Below are positions 1-6,664 of a stretch of DNA of 8,879 nt, piece after piece. Each line of letters opens with the position of its first letter. Position 1 is the stretch's first letter. The notes beneath the pieces are model-generated. The model was not told where the DNA came from and did not search any database. It saw only the letters and a list, made by a program, of their open reading frames with translations. This stretch comes from CAYWNK01 sp047639615 (lineage in GTDB: Bacteria > Planctomycetota > UBA1135 > GCA-002686595). The position numbers were made by a program, and so were the translations under genes. The stretch covers positions 1 to 8,879 of the forward strand of contig JBLIOL010000234.1 in NCBI GenBank assembly GCA_047639615.1. Reading direction: 5' to 3'.

Positions 1-93
1 GTCCTCGCCATGCTCGTGATCATGGCTGGCCTCACCCGAGCATGCGGCCAGGCAGGCCGCGGCGAAGAGTGAGCTAAGGAAGAGGGCTTTCAT
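1..93 (-). CDS. His-rich lipoprotein, N-terminal part only (runs off the left edge)
   Basis: An ATG at 93-91 opens a frame that stays open to the window edge (31 codons). The peptide begins MKALFLSSLFAAACLAACSG: one basic residue, a hydrophobic stretch, then a lipobox L15-A16-A17 before Cys18, the expected lipidated cysteine. The mature N-terminus continues with a His/Asp/Glu cluster (HDHEHGED, about residues 24-31) that looks like a flexible metal-binding tail. The start overlaps the stop of the permease gene in an ATGA, so it is the third gene of the ABC operon and translation is probably coupled; no good Shine-Dalgarno is seen. Lipoprotein status is seen in the sequence. A metal-related role (periplasmic binding component, or an adaptor-like partner of the permease) is inferred. 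The family cannot be named because the folded domain lies outside the window. Confidence 0.8.
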   Translation of the reverse strand, partial: MKALFLSSLFAAACLAACSGEASHDHEHGED

Positions 94-1373
94 GCGGCGC
101 TTTGGGAGAGGGTGCGGGCAACGTCGGTGGAGTAAGCCTTCCAAGCGGGCAAGATGCCGGCCAACGCGCCGATGCCTAGCATACCCAGCGGGCCCCAGAG
201 CAGCACGGGGTGTAGGGCCGCGGGATCCAAGAGCACACCTGTCTTTTGCTCAACTAGGCCAACGGCGTAGCGCAGGACCAGGAAGTAGACCCCATAGCCC
301 AAGATCGAGCCCATCAGGGCGATGGCCTTGGCTTCCAGCACGATGGCCGTGAAGACGATCATGCGCCCGGCGCCCAGGGCGCGCAGGATGGCGAACTCGC
401 GCCGGCGCTCGTTCATGGTGTTGTAGATCGAAGCCAGCAAGGATGCGCCCGCCACAACAACCACCAAGGAGGCGATCAGCTTGAGCACATCCGCTACCCA
501 GAAGTACTTGTTGTAGATGTCGGCCATGACCTGGGCCAGAGGCCAAGCGAAGGTGGCCACCTTGCCCTGGCGATTGATGGTCTGATCCAGGGCGAAGCCC
601 GGGGGCACCGGTCCGCCGCGGCCGAGCTTGAGCATGACCGCGCTGATCTCCTTGTGCTCGTCCGGGATCTCCTGTCCGGACTCGGCCACGAACACATCGC
701 CGGCGCCGTAGAGCTTGTGATCCTCCATGCGGAAGATGCCCTCGATCGGAATCCAGATGATGCGATCGTTCGGCGAGTAGGTGGGTTTGAGCACGCCGCT
801 CACCACGTACTGCTCCGCGTGGGTCTTGGGATCGTCCGGATCGTAGGTCAGTCCGTGGGAAGGCTGAAAGGTATCACCACGCTGAAGGCCCAACTCGCGC
901 GCCGCAGCGGCACCGATAACGGCCTGGCGGAAGGCCGGGTCGAAGGGCTCACCAGCGCCCTCGAACTCGAGCACAGAACCGTCGCGGTAGGTGTACTTAG
1001 TGAACAGCTCCTGGCTGGTACCAATCACCCGGAAGCCACGCAGGTTGTCGCCGAGCGCGTATGGGATCGCAAGCTCCACGCGCCGATCCTCCTTGAGGGA
1101 CTCGTACATGCTCCACGGAATGTTTCCGCCCGAAGCATCCACGTGGAAGATCGTGTTGAGCACCAACTGGGTCTTGCTCCCGCGCGAGCCAACCACCGCG
1201 TCAAAGCCCACCGGTCCGCCCGCGAAGGCATCGCTGGCCTGGCCCGAGAGGCTGATAACCGCCATAGCCAAGCCACTGGCCAAGGCCGCCGCCAACACGG
1301 TCACCGTAGTGGACAACGCGTGCTGGCGCATGGAGCGCCGCACGATCAAGAAGAGCGTTCCGAAGCCGTTCAT
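90..1373 (-). CDS. ABC transporter permease, FtsX/MacB type
   Basis: A 427-residue inner-membrane permease of the type that works with LolD/MacB-like ATPases. These move lipoproteins, peptides or other substrates at the periplasmic face rather than through a classic channel. The topology is typical: a first membrane helix near residues 18-42, a large periplasmic domain (about 45-290, MacB-core-like), and three C-terminal helices near 296-318, 338-366 and 390-412. The FtsX signature is visible as SIYNTMNERRREFAILRALG (315-334), with the end motif LPAWKAYSTDVARTL (408-422). The start ATG overlaps the ATPase stop (ATGA), and AGGAGG at 1386-1381 lies 7 bases upstream, which fixes the start. Its own stop overlaps the downstream lipoprotein start in the same way. 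The substrate is unknown. The His-rich lipoprotein suggests metal handling, but a general lipoprotein or envelope role is possible. Confidence 0.93.
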   Translation of the reverse strand: MNGFGTLFLIVRRSMRQHALSTTVTVLAAALASGLAMAVISLSGQASDAFAGGPVGFDAVVGSRGSKTQLVLNTIFHVDASGGNIPWSMYESLKEDRRVELAIPYALGDNLRGFRVIGTSQELFTKYTYRDGSVLEFEGAGEPFDPAFRQAVIGAAAARELGLQRGDTFQPSHGLTYDPDDPKTHAEQYVVSGVLKPTYSPNDRIIWIPIEGIFRMEDHKLYGAGDVFVAESGQEIPDEHKEISAVMLKLGRGGPVPPGFALDQTINRQGKVATFAWPLAQVMADIYNKYFWVADVLKLIASLVVVVAGASLLASIYNTMNERRREFAILRALGAGRMIVFTAIVLEAKAIALMGSILGYGVYFLVLRYAVGLVEQKTGVLLDPAALHPVLLWGPLGMLGIGALAGILPAWKAYSTDVARTLSQSAA

Positions 1374-2074
1374 GCTCCGCCCTCCTGGCCCTGCAAGGCG
1401 CCGCCGGCGCGATTGAGATCGGAGAAGTCCAAGCTGCGCTCGAAATCATCCAGCACAGCACGATCGTGACTGACCAAGAGCAAGGCCGCCTCGTACTCGC
1501 GGCATAGGCGCCGAATGATGCCCAGGGCCTCGGCCGAATGCACCTCGTCGAGGTTGCCGGTGGGCTCGTCCGCCAACACAAGCTTGGGCCGACCCGCGAG
1601 CGCGCGCGCCAAGGCGACGCGCTGCTGCTGCCCCACCGACAGCTGGTGCGGCCGGTGGTGCATGCGCGACTCAAGACCGAGCTCCTCAAGCAGGTGCTTA
1701 GCGAACTCTTGGTCCGGCTTGCCGCCGAAGCTCATGCCGAGCACCACGTTCTCGAGGGCGGAATACGCGCCCAGAAGATGAAAGGTCTGGAAGACGTAGC
1801 CGATGCTGCGCGCGCGCAGCTTGTCGCGGCCAGCTTCGGACAAGCGCAAGAGATCGACGCCGTCCACCTCCACAAGCCCCTCGTCCGCGCGCAGGATGCC
1901 CGCGATCACGTGCAGGAAGGTGGTCTTGCCGCTGCCGCTGGTACCCGCCAGGGCCACCTGCTCGCACTCCGCCAATTCGAAGGCCGGCACATCGAGCACC
2001 GTCTGCACCGGTCCCTCTGGGGAGCGGTAACGCTTGACTAGATTCTGTACGCGCAGGAGGACCATGGGGCGCAA
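1370..2074 (-). CDS. ABC transporter ATP-binding protein, LolD/MacB type
   Basis: A cytoplasmic ATPase of 234 residues, the normal size for LolD/FtsE/MacB-type nucleotide-binding subunits. All ATPase motifs are present: Walker A GTSGSGKT (44-51), Q-loop Gln96, signature LSVGQQQR (145-152; LSGGQ-like, with Val for the first Gly), Walker B LVLADE (165-170), D-loop around NLD (174-176) and switch His203. The wording DEPTGNLD is characteristic of this subfamily. It would power the permease encoded next, whose start overlaps this stop by 4 bases. The start is uncertain. TTG at 2074 has GAGGG 9 bases upstream, whereas the in-frame ATG at 2065 gives MVLLRVQNL, a typical family N-terminus, but leaves that GAGGG 18 bases away. 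It lies 97 bases downstream of the sigma-fusion gene and may or may not share its transcript. Confidence 0.95.
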   Translation of the reverse strand: MRPMVLLRVQNLVKRYRSPEGPVQTVLDVPAFELAECEQVALAGTSGSGKTTFLHVIAGILRADEGLVEVDGVDLLRLSEAGRDKLRARSIGYVFQTFHLLGAYSALENVVLGMSFGGKPDQEFAKHLLEELGLESRMHHRPHQLSVGQQQRVALARALAGRPKLVLADEPTGNLDEVHSAEALGIIRRLCREYEAALLLVSHDRAVLDDFERSLDFSDLNRAGGALQGQEGGA

Positions 2075-2083
2075 AGGGTAGAG

Positions 2084-2088
2084 CCCTC
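2084..2088 (-). promoter_or_regulatory. Shine-Dalgarno-like GAGGG that favours the TTG start of the ATPase gene
   Basis: GAGGG on the minus strand lies 9 bases before TTG (2074) and 18 bases before the alternative ATG (2065). The spacing favours the TTG start, giving a protein three residues longer. Family alignment alone cannot separate the two. Confidence 0.45.
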
Positions 2089-2117
2089 ACGCCTCCCGTG
2101 CGCGGTCCTAAACGCCT

Positions 2118-2169
2118 CTTTGACAGGGATCTTTGACAGGGATCTTCGGCTGGGATCTTCGGCTGGGAG
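2118..2169. repeat. Four tandem 13-bp units (2 + 2 nested duplication)
   Basis: Read on the plus strand, two identical units CTTTGACAGGGAT (2118-2130, 2131-2143) are followed by CTTCGGCTGGGAT (2144-2156) and CTTCGGCTGGGAG (2157-2169). All four share the pattern CTTyGrCwGGGA. The array starts three bases after the sigma-fusion stop codon and fills about half of the 97-bp gap before the ATPase gene. No strong self-complementarity is seen, so it does not look like a terminator. It could be a small minisatellite from replication slippage or a set of protein-binding sites. The plus-strand TTGACA inside the first two units has no plus-strand gene to serve. Confidence 0.85.
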
Positions 2170-2171
2170 TA

Positions 2172-5100
2172 TCAGCGCAGCTCGCCGAGCTGAACTCGAG
2201 GGACCCTACCCAACTCGACTTTGACCCTCACGGGCTCGCCAATCTCGGTCCAGGGGCCCTTGGCGGGCTTGGCCACGGAGCTCTCCAGCACCACGATCCA
2301 ATCACCAGGGGTCAGAACGAGCTCGGTGCTGCCCTCGCTAGAGGTGGCCCCACTGATCGTGTGGACCGACCGATTGCGACCCGTCCCGTCGTCCTTGCGC
2401 CCCTGACGGCGTTCCAGAAGCTTGCCATCCTCACCTACGGGCTGAACCGTGATTCGGTACGCCGAGCTACCGTCACTCTGGGGCAGTTTCCAACTCACGG
2501 CCAGCAGGCCCTGCAGGGGCACCAGGAAGACCACCCGGCCATCCGCTGCATCGACGCTCTGCTCATAGAGCATGCCGCCTAGGTAGAGCTTGATCCGTTG
2601 CGCGCCGGCACCTAGGTCCTCGAGTTTTTGCTCGGCCCCAAAGAGCGGCAAACCTCGAACCGAGACCTGCTCCGTACCGCGTGCGCTGAGGCGCCCACCG
2701 GCAACCAATTGGCCTGCGGTGTCTTGCACCACGATCTCCAGGGACAAGCCCCGTTCGAGGGAGAAATCGGCCACCCGACCTGGGGGCGGCAGCACGTAGT
2801 CCGCATGAACCTGAGTAGCGAAGCCGCGCATGCTGACCTCGACTCGCACCCGGTCCGCTCCCAAGCCTTTGAAGTGCGCCAAGCCATCGGCGCCCGTGTC
2901 TTGGGTATCACCGCCCTTCCTTTTCTGAGCGGAGATCGACACCGTCGCGCCCACCAACAACTCGCCGGCTGAGTCGCCCACGCGCGCCTGAAGGCTGCGC
3001 AAGGCATCGGGCACGATCACGTCCACCGGACGCATCTCACCGGTCGACAGCGGCATCACCTCGTGGGTCGCAATCAACTGACTCAGTCGATCGTAGACCT
3101 CCACTCGAATAGGCCGAGCAGCTGCCACACCGAACAAATCCAACAGGCCATCTTCACTCAGGTAGAAGGACCCGAAGGCGTTCTCGAGCAAACCCTCATG
3201 GGAGCGACCAGCCATGGCCACCTGGTCAAGCTCGCCCGGCTTGTACGCGGCGCCCTCGGCGAATAGACGCTCCGTAGCGTGAGCCTTGATCAGTAGGTCG
3301 GGCAGGGGCTCGCCCCCACTATCGAGCACGCGCAGCGCCAAGTGTGCAGCCGGCTCGAGCACGACCTTGGCCCAGCCACTGCCAATCTCATGTCGACTGG
3401 TAAGGAAACCCGCGGCATCGACCAAGAGCACCGGCTCACCCTCCTTCAGTAGTTCAACCACACCGCGGCCTTCGCCGTCCGTAGCTGTATTCGCGCTCAA
3501 GGCTCCCACCTGCTGGGCCACCGCACCGGAGATGGGTATGCCAGCTTGATCCACCACCAGGAACTGTTGGCGCCGGCCGCGCCGCAACTCGATTTGGCCA
3601 ATGTCGTGGTCGCCAGGCAGATCCTGCACGGCCAACTCCAGGCGCGTGATACCGCCCCCGTCGCCTGCTTCCGCTTCCAAGCGCAAGCCGCTAGTAATCC
3701 TTCCAACCAAGGGAATGTCAAAGCGCCCGTCGCGGTTGGTAGAGCCGTGCAAGGGCTTGTCGTGGTCGTCTACCCAGACGCGCACGATCGCATCGGCTAG
3801 GGGCCCAGACCCAGGATCGTTCACGATGCCGCTCAGAACCGGCACCAGCTCGACCTCGACCACCAGATCCGTGCGCACGCCTTCCACGTGCATGGCGTCA
3901 CCCTGTTGCTCGCGCCGGTTCAAGCCGCTGAGTACCACGGAGGTCGGCAAGCCCAGCTCGCCGCTCCAATCCGCAGGCAGACCACGGAAGTAGAACTCGC
4001 CGTCCAAGCTCGTGGTCGTACGGATCTTGTGCGGGTCGCCCAGGGCGCGCTCGACGCCGTCGGGGAATTCGCGGCCCTCCCAGATCAACCGGTCCGAATA
4101 CAAGTCGAGCACCAAGCCCGCCTGCGGAGCGCCGTCACTATCCACCACCCGGCCCACCAAGCTGGATCCAGCAGGTAAGCGCAGTAGGACCTCTTCGCCC
4201 TCGAAACGCAGACCTTCCACATGCAGAAAGCTGCCAGCTCGCGCCACGAAGACCGTGCCTTTAGCAGCCTTGGTCGGGAAGAAGAGACGTCCGTCCGCGT
4301 CAGCTTGCGCCGCGAGGGTCTCGCCGTTTTCCAGCAAGAGCACCGCCAGTAGGCCAACCGTGGGCGAGCCATCCTCTTCCACCAAGCGCAACAGGGCCGG
4401 GCCTATGGAAGTCGTGCGGTTGACGCCTGCAGCGTTCTTCCCAGCGTTATCCAAATCGCTCGCGACCAAGGCTGCATCGTTGGTCACAGCCTCGGTCCCC
4501 GACCCGGCAAAGCTCGTCCAGCTGTTCAGATAGAGGGGTAGACCCACCGCAGCCACAAGTACCGCCGCACCGACCCAGGCCGCGCTCGTGCTCGCACCCA
4601 CGGTGGTGGCAGCGGCGGAACCGGTCCCGATCAAGGTGCGCTGTGTGCGTTCCATGGCCAGAAAAGCCAGGCACCAGGAATTGCGCGAGCCAAAGCCCTC
4701 ATCCAGGCGCTCGCGCAGCTCGTCCAAGCCGCGCTTCAGCCGCCAGCGCACGGTGCCCGAGGGCAGACCCTGGCGCCGCGCGATATCGGCCGAGGACATG
4801 CCCTCGAAGTAGCGCAGCATGATCGTCGTGCGATAGGGCTCAGAGAGATCGGTCACCACCGAAGCCAAGCGCCGCTGGGTGTCCACGTTCTCCACCAACT
4901 CCGATGTGGACGGCAGTACATCCGCACGGGCCACCTCGGTCTGACGTCGTGCTCGGCGACCCTCGCCGCGGGCGCGCATACGCGCCAAGCGGCGCACCAC
5001 CCCGGCCAACCAAGGTCGCACCGGCCGCTCCGGATCCGGCGGGCTCTTCATGGCCGCCAGCCAGGTCTCCTGCACGAGGTCGTCAGCGGTGGCCGCATCC

Positions 5101-5186
5101 CCTACCAAGCGGCGCGCAAGGGCCCGCAACCAATCTGAGTGGTCGAGGAGCTTCTCGAGCTCGGGATCCAGTGCCGTTACGTCCAT
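2172..5186 (-). CDS. Membrane-tethered ECF sigma factor fused to exported carboxypeptidase-regulatory-like repeats
   Basis: A 1004-residue fusion. Residues about 10-75 match sigma-70 region 2 (core DDLVQETWLAAM, 35-46) and about 105-163 match region 4 with its helix-turn-helix (LSEPYRTTIMLRYFEGMSSA then DIARRQGLPSGTVRWRLKR), so the N-terminus should bind RNA polymerase and promoter DNA. A hydrophobic segment at about 203-222 follows Arg-containing flank, suggesting N-in/C-out topology. Residues about 260-1004 form six or seven beta-sandwich-like units with a recurring V-x-D-x-x-G-x-P pattern and a later T-x-x-D/G-x-x-G turn (for example 343-405, 450-495, 541-595, 617-700, 731-790, 815-880), as in CarboxypepD_reg/Cna_B families. 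No peptidase motif is seen. ECF factors with long C-terminal extensions are known in Planctomycetota. That this one senses an envelope signal, perhaps with proteolytic release, is inference. No separate anti-sigma gene is nearby. The ATG lacks a clear Shine-Dalgarno. Confidence 0.88.
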   Translation of the reverse strand: MDVTALDPELEKLLDHSDWLRALARRLVGDAATADDLVQETWLAAMKSPPDPERPVRPWLAGVVRRLARMRARGEGRRARRQTEVARADVLPSTSELVENVDTQRRLASVVTDLSEPYRTTIMLRYFEGMSSADIARRQGLPSGTVRWRLKRGLDELRERLDEGFGSRNSWCLAFLAMERTQRTLIGTGSAAATTVGASTSAAWVGAAVLVAAVGLPLYLNSWTSFAGSGTEAVTNDAALVASDLDNAGKNAAGVNRTTSIGPALLRLVEEDGSPTVGLLAVLLLENGETLAAQADADGRLFFPTKAAKGTVFVARAGSFLHVEGLRFEGEEVLLRLPAGSSLVGRVVDSDGAPQAGLVLDLYSDRLIWEGREFPDGVERALGDPHKIRTTTSLDGEFYFRGLPADWSGELGLPTSVVLSGLNRREQQGDAMHVEGVRTDLVVEVELVPVLSGIVNDPGSGPLADAIVRVWVDDHDKPLHGSTNRDGRFDIPLVGRITSGLRLEAEAGDGGGITRLELAVQDLPGDHDIGQIELRRGRRQQFLVVDQAGIPISGAVAQQVGALSANTATDGEGRGVVELLKEGEPVLLVDAAGFLTSRHEIGSGWAKVVLEPAAHLALRVLDSGGEPLPDLLIKAHATERLFAEGAAYKPGELDQVAMAGRSHEGLLENAFGSFYLSEDGLLDLFGVAAARPIRVEVYDRLSQLIATHEVMPLSTGEMRPVDVIVPDALRSLQARVGDSAGELLVGATVSISAQKRKGGDTQDTGADGLAHFKGLGADRVRVEVSMRGFATQVHADYVLPPPGRVADFSLERGLSLEIVVQDTAGQLVAGGRLSARGTEQVSVRGLPLFGAEQKLEDLGAGAQRIKLYLGGMLYEQSVDAADGRVVFLVPLQGLLAVSWKLPQSDGSSAYRITVQPVGEDGKLLERRQGRKDDGTGRNRSVHTISGATSSEGSTELVLTPGDWIVVLESSVAKPAKGPWTEIGEPVRVKVELGRVPRVQLGELR

Positions 5187-5192
5187 GACTTA

Positions 5193-5236
5193 TCTACTTG
5201 CCGCCCCCACCGATGTCGTTGGGGGCACTTAGTAGA
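5193..5236 (-). promoter_or_regulatory. Interrupted dyad in the leader of the sigma-fusion gene
   Basis: A symmetric inverted repeat: TCTACT (5193-5198) pairs with AGTAGA (5231-5236), and GCCCCCA (5203-5209) pairs with TGGGGGC (5220-5226). They are separated by matching 4-base internal loops and a 10-base apical loop. In the minus-strand transcript it would fold as a two-part stem ending 6 bases before the ATG, starting about where transcription from the TATAAT upstream would begin. It could be an operator or an RNA structure acting on translation or mRNA stability. It has no U-run, so a terminator is unlikely. Confidence 0.5.
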
Positions 5237-5243
5237 AAGGACG

Positions 5244-5249
5244 ATTATA
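5244..5249 (-). promoter_or_regulatory. Putative -10 box (TATAAT) for the sigma-fusion gene
   Basis: A perfect TATAAT on the minus strand, 57 bases upstream of the ATG and in a GC-rich setting where it is unlikely to be common. No recognisable TTGACA lies 16-18 bases further upstream, because that position falls in the GC hairpin of the preceding terminator. The promoter is therefore weak, activator-dependent or only apparent. Confidence 0.4.
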
Positions 5250-5252
5250 AGA

Positions 5253-5279
5253 CGCCGGGCCTCCAAAAGGGGCCCGGCG
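5253..5279 (-). terminator. Hairpin terminator candidate after the AIM24 operon
   Basis: CGCCGGGCC (5253-5261) and GGCCCGGCG (5271-5279) form a perfect 9-bp GC stem with a 9-base loop, extendable by one G-U and one C-G pair. It begins 13 bases beyond the stop of the last AIM24 gene. Reading on the minus strand, it is followed by GTCTTATAAT, only a loose T-rich tail, so intrinsic termination may be partial. The tail overlaps the putative -10 box of the next gene. Confidence 0.6.
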
Positions 5280-5292
5280 CGAGTAGATCAGG

Positions 5293-5970
5293 CTAGCTGT
5301 TGTTGTTCTCCCGCTGAACCCGGCGGAAGGGGTGTACCCAGTTCGCCAAGCTGCGCGCGCTGCGCGACTGCACCCAGACCTTGCCCCGGCCGCTGAAGCG
5401 CAGCACCAGCTGATCACTGAACAGGAAGGAGCGCACCTTACGGGCCCGATCCATGCGGTAGGAGAGGCTCGGTTCCCAGGCCACCGCGTAGCCGTTGTCC
5501 ACGATGTACTCGCCGTCCACCTCGACCTCGGTGATGTCCCCGTAGGCCCCGAAGAACAGGGTCCCGCTGCCCGTACAGCGCAGTACGAAGAGGCCCTCGT
5601 TGAAGAAGCCGCGCAGCCCATCGAACTTGGAATCGACCTTGATGCCCTCCTCGGAGGCGATGAAGGCACCTCGCTCGAGGAACAGCTCGCCGTCAAGCAT
5701 GTCTACAGCGACCACGTCCCCGGCACTGCCTGCGCACAAGCTCATGCTCTTGCTGCCGCCGCGGGCCGTATAGGTGTTCTGGAAGAAGCTCTCGCCCGAC
5801 AATAGCTTGCGCTTGAGCCCGGCTAGCACGCCGCCACGCGTGGTCGTTTGCGTCTCCATGCCCGGATCCATCCAGGCCATGGCGCCCGACTCCGCGACGA
5901 TCGACTCGCCGTCGGCCAACTCGACCTCCACCATGGCGTAACTCGGCTGCGCGATAATCTTGTATTCCAT
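5293..5970 (-). CDS. AIM24 family protein (TIGR00266), third of three paralogs
   Basis: A 225-residue protein of the AIM24/TIGR00266 family, a beta-rich fold whose bacterial role is unknown; the yeast namesake affects mitochondrial inner-membrane organisation. Family landmarks are visible: VAESGAM (25-31), LSGESFFQNTY (57-67), GSGTLFFGAYG (134-144), VDNGYAVAWE (157-166) and FSGRGKVWVQSR (192-203). It has no signal peptide or membrane helix, so it is probably cytoplasmic or membrane-associated. Compared with the two upstream paralogs, the near-C-terminal SGEG turn is replaced by FSDQ (184-187), and VDTGH becomes VDNGY. The tail adds a basic, Asn-rich end (RRVQRENNNS). The start ATG shares one base with the preceding stop (TGATG), and GAGGAG lies 6 bases upstream at 5982-5977. 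It is the last gene before the GC hairpin. Confidence 0.93.
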   Translation of the reverse strand: MEYKIIAQPSYAMVEVELADGESIVAESGAMAWMDPGMETQTTTRGGVLAGLKRKLLSGESFFQNTYTARGGSKSMSLCAGSAGDVVAVDMLDGELFLERGAFIASEEGIKVDSKFDGLRGFFNEGLFVLRCTGSGTLFFGAYGDITEVEVDGEYIVDNGYAVAWEPSLSYRMDRARKVRSFLFSDQLVLRFSGRGKVWVQSRSARSLANWVHPFRRVQRENNNS

Positions 5971-6662
5971 CAGGCTCTCCTCGGCGGTAATTGGCGGCCC
6001 AGACGCGAGCCGAATTCCTTGGGGTTGTGGGACTGCACCCAGATGCGACCGCGACCCTCGAAGTGCATGACCATGCCTTCACCCGAGAGGAAGGACTTGA
6101 TCCAACCCGCGTTGGTCTTGGTCACGCGATAGGTCAGGGTTTCCTCGAAGGCCACCAAGTGCCCCGTGTCCACCACCAGCTCGCCATCTACGTCGATGGC
6201 CGTGATGCGCCCGTAGGCATTCACCAGGAGCGATCCCTGGCCCGCCACCTGCATGAAGAAGAGCGACTCGCCTCCGAGCAAACCGCGTCCAAGACCTTGG
6301 TACTGCAGGTCCAACTCCAGGCTCGCGTCGGAAGCCAGGTAGCTCCCGCCGGCGCAGCACACGTTGGGCGTGCCGTCGACCTCGATCTTGAAGACCTCAC
6401 CTTGCAAGGTCGGCGCGAGGCCCACCTCACCTGGCTGGTCATCCTTCACCCTATAGGTGGAGAAGAAGAAGTTGTCGCCGCTGATCAGTCGCTTCAGGCC
6501 ACTCAACAAGCCGCCCTTGCCGCGACTCTTGGTGGTCACGTCGATGTCCACATTGGCCGAAGAGCGAAACATGGCACCGGAGTCAGACACGAAGCTGTCG
6601 CCCGGATCCAACTTCACGAGCGCGGAGCCAAAGGCCCCGGGATTGAGGATTTGGATTTCCAT
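5970..6662 (-). CDS. AIM24 family protein (TIGR00266), second of three paralogs
   Basis: A 230-residue AIM24-family protein with the same landmarks as its neighbours: SDSGAM (26-31), ISGDNFFFSTY (60-70), GQGSLLVNAYG (141-151), VDTGHLVAFE (164-173) and FLSGEGMVMHFEGRGRIWVQ (191-210). Distinctive points are an adjacent Cys pair (102-103, NVCCAGG), a Lys/Gly-rich stretch (45-58) and a basic C-terminus (LPPRRA). The ATG at 6662 is chosen because it gives MEIQI, which aligns with MNFDI and MEYKI at the starts of the other two. A GTG at 6692 would add ten residues and overlap the upstream gene. Only 2 bases separate this ATG from the preceding stop, and its own stop overlaps the next start, so translation is likely coupled. 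Function unknown; it may form mixed assemblies with the flanking paralogs. Confidence 0.93.
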   Translation of the reverse strand: MEIQILNPGAFGSALVKLDPGDSFVSDSGAMFRSSANVDIDVTTKSRGKGGLLSGLKRLISGDNFFFSTYRVKDDQPGEVGLAPTLQGEVFKIEVDGTPNVCCAGGSYLASDASLELDLQYQGLGRGLLGGESLFFMQVAGQGSLLVNAYGRITAIDVDGELVVDTGHLVAFEETLTYRVTKTNAGWIKSFLSGEGMVMHFEGRGRIWVQSHNPKEFGSRLGRQLPPRRA

Positions 6663-6664
6663 GA

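Noticed and set aside
654..1469. Plus-strand frame opposite the permease and ATPase end
   Set aside because: It spans the ATGA junction of two well-supported genes and encodes no recognisable motif; it is a GC-driven shadow.
2120..2138. Two TTGACA hexamers on the plus strand, resembling -35 boxes
   Set aside because: They are part of the 13-bp repeat, no plus-strand gene follows, and no matching -10 is seen at proper spacing.
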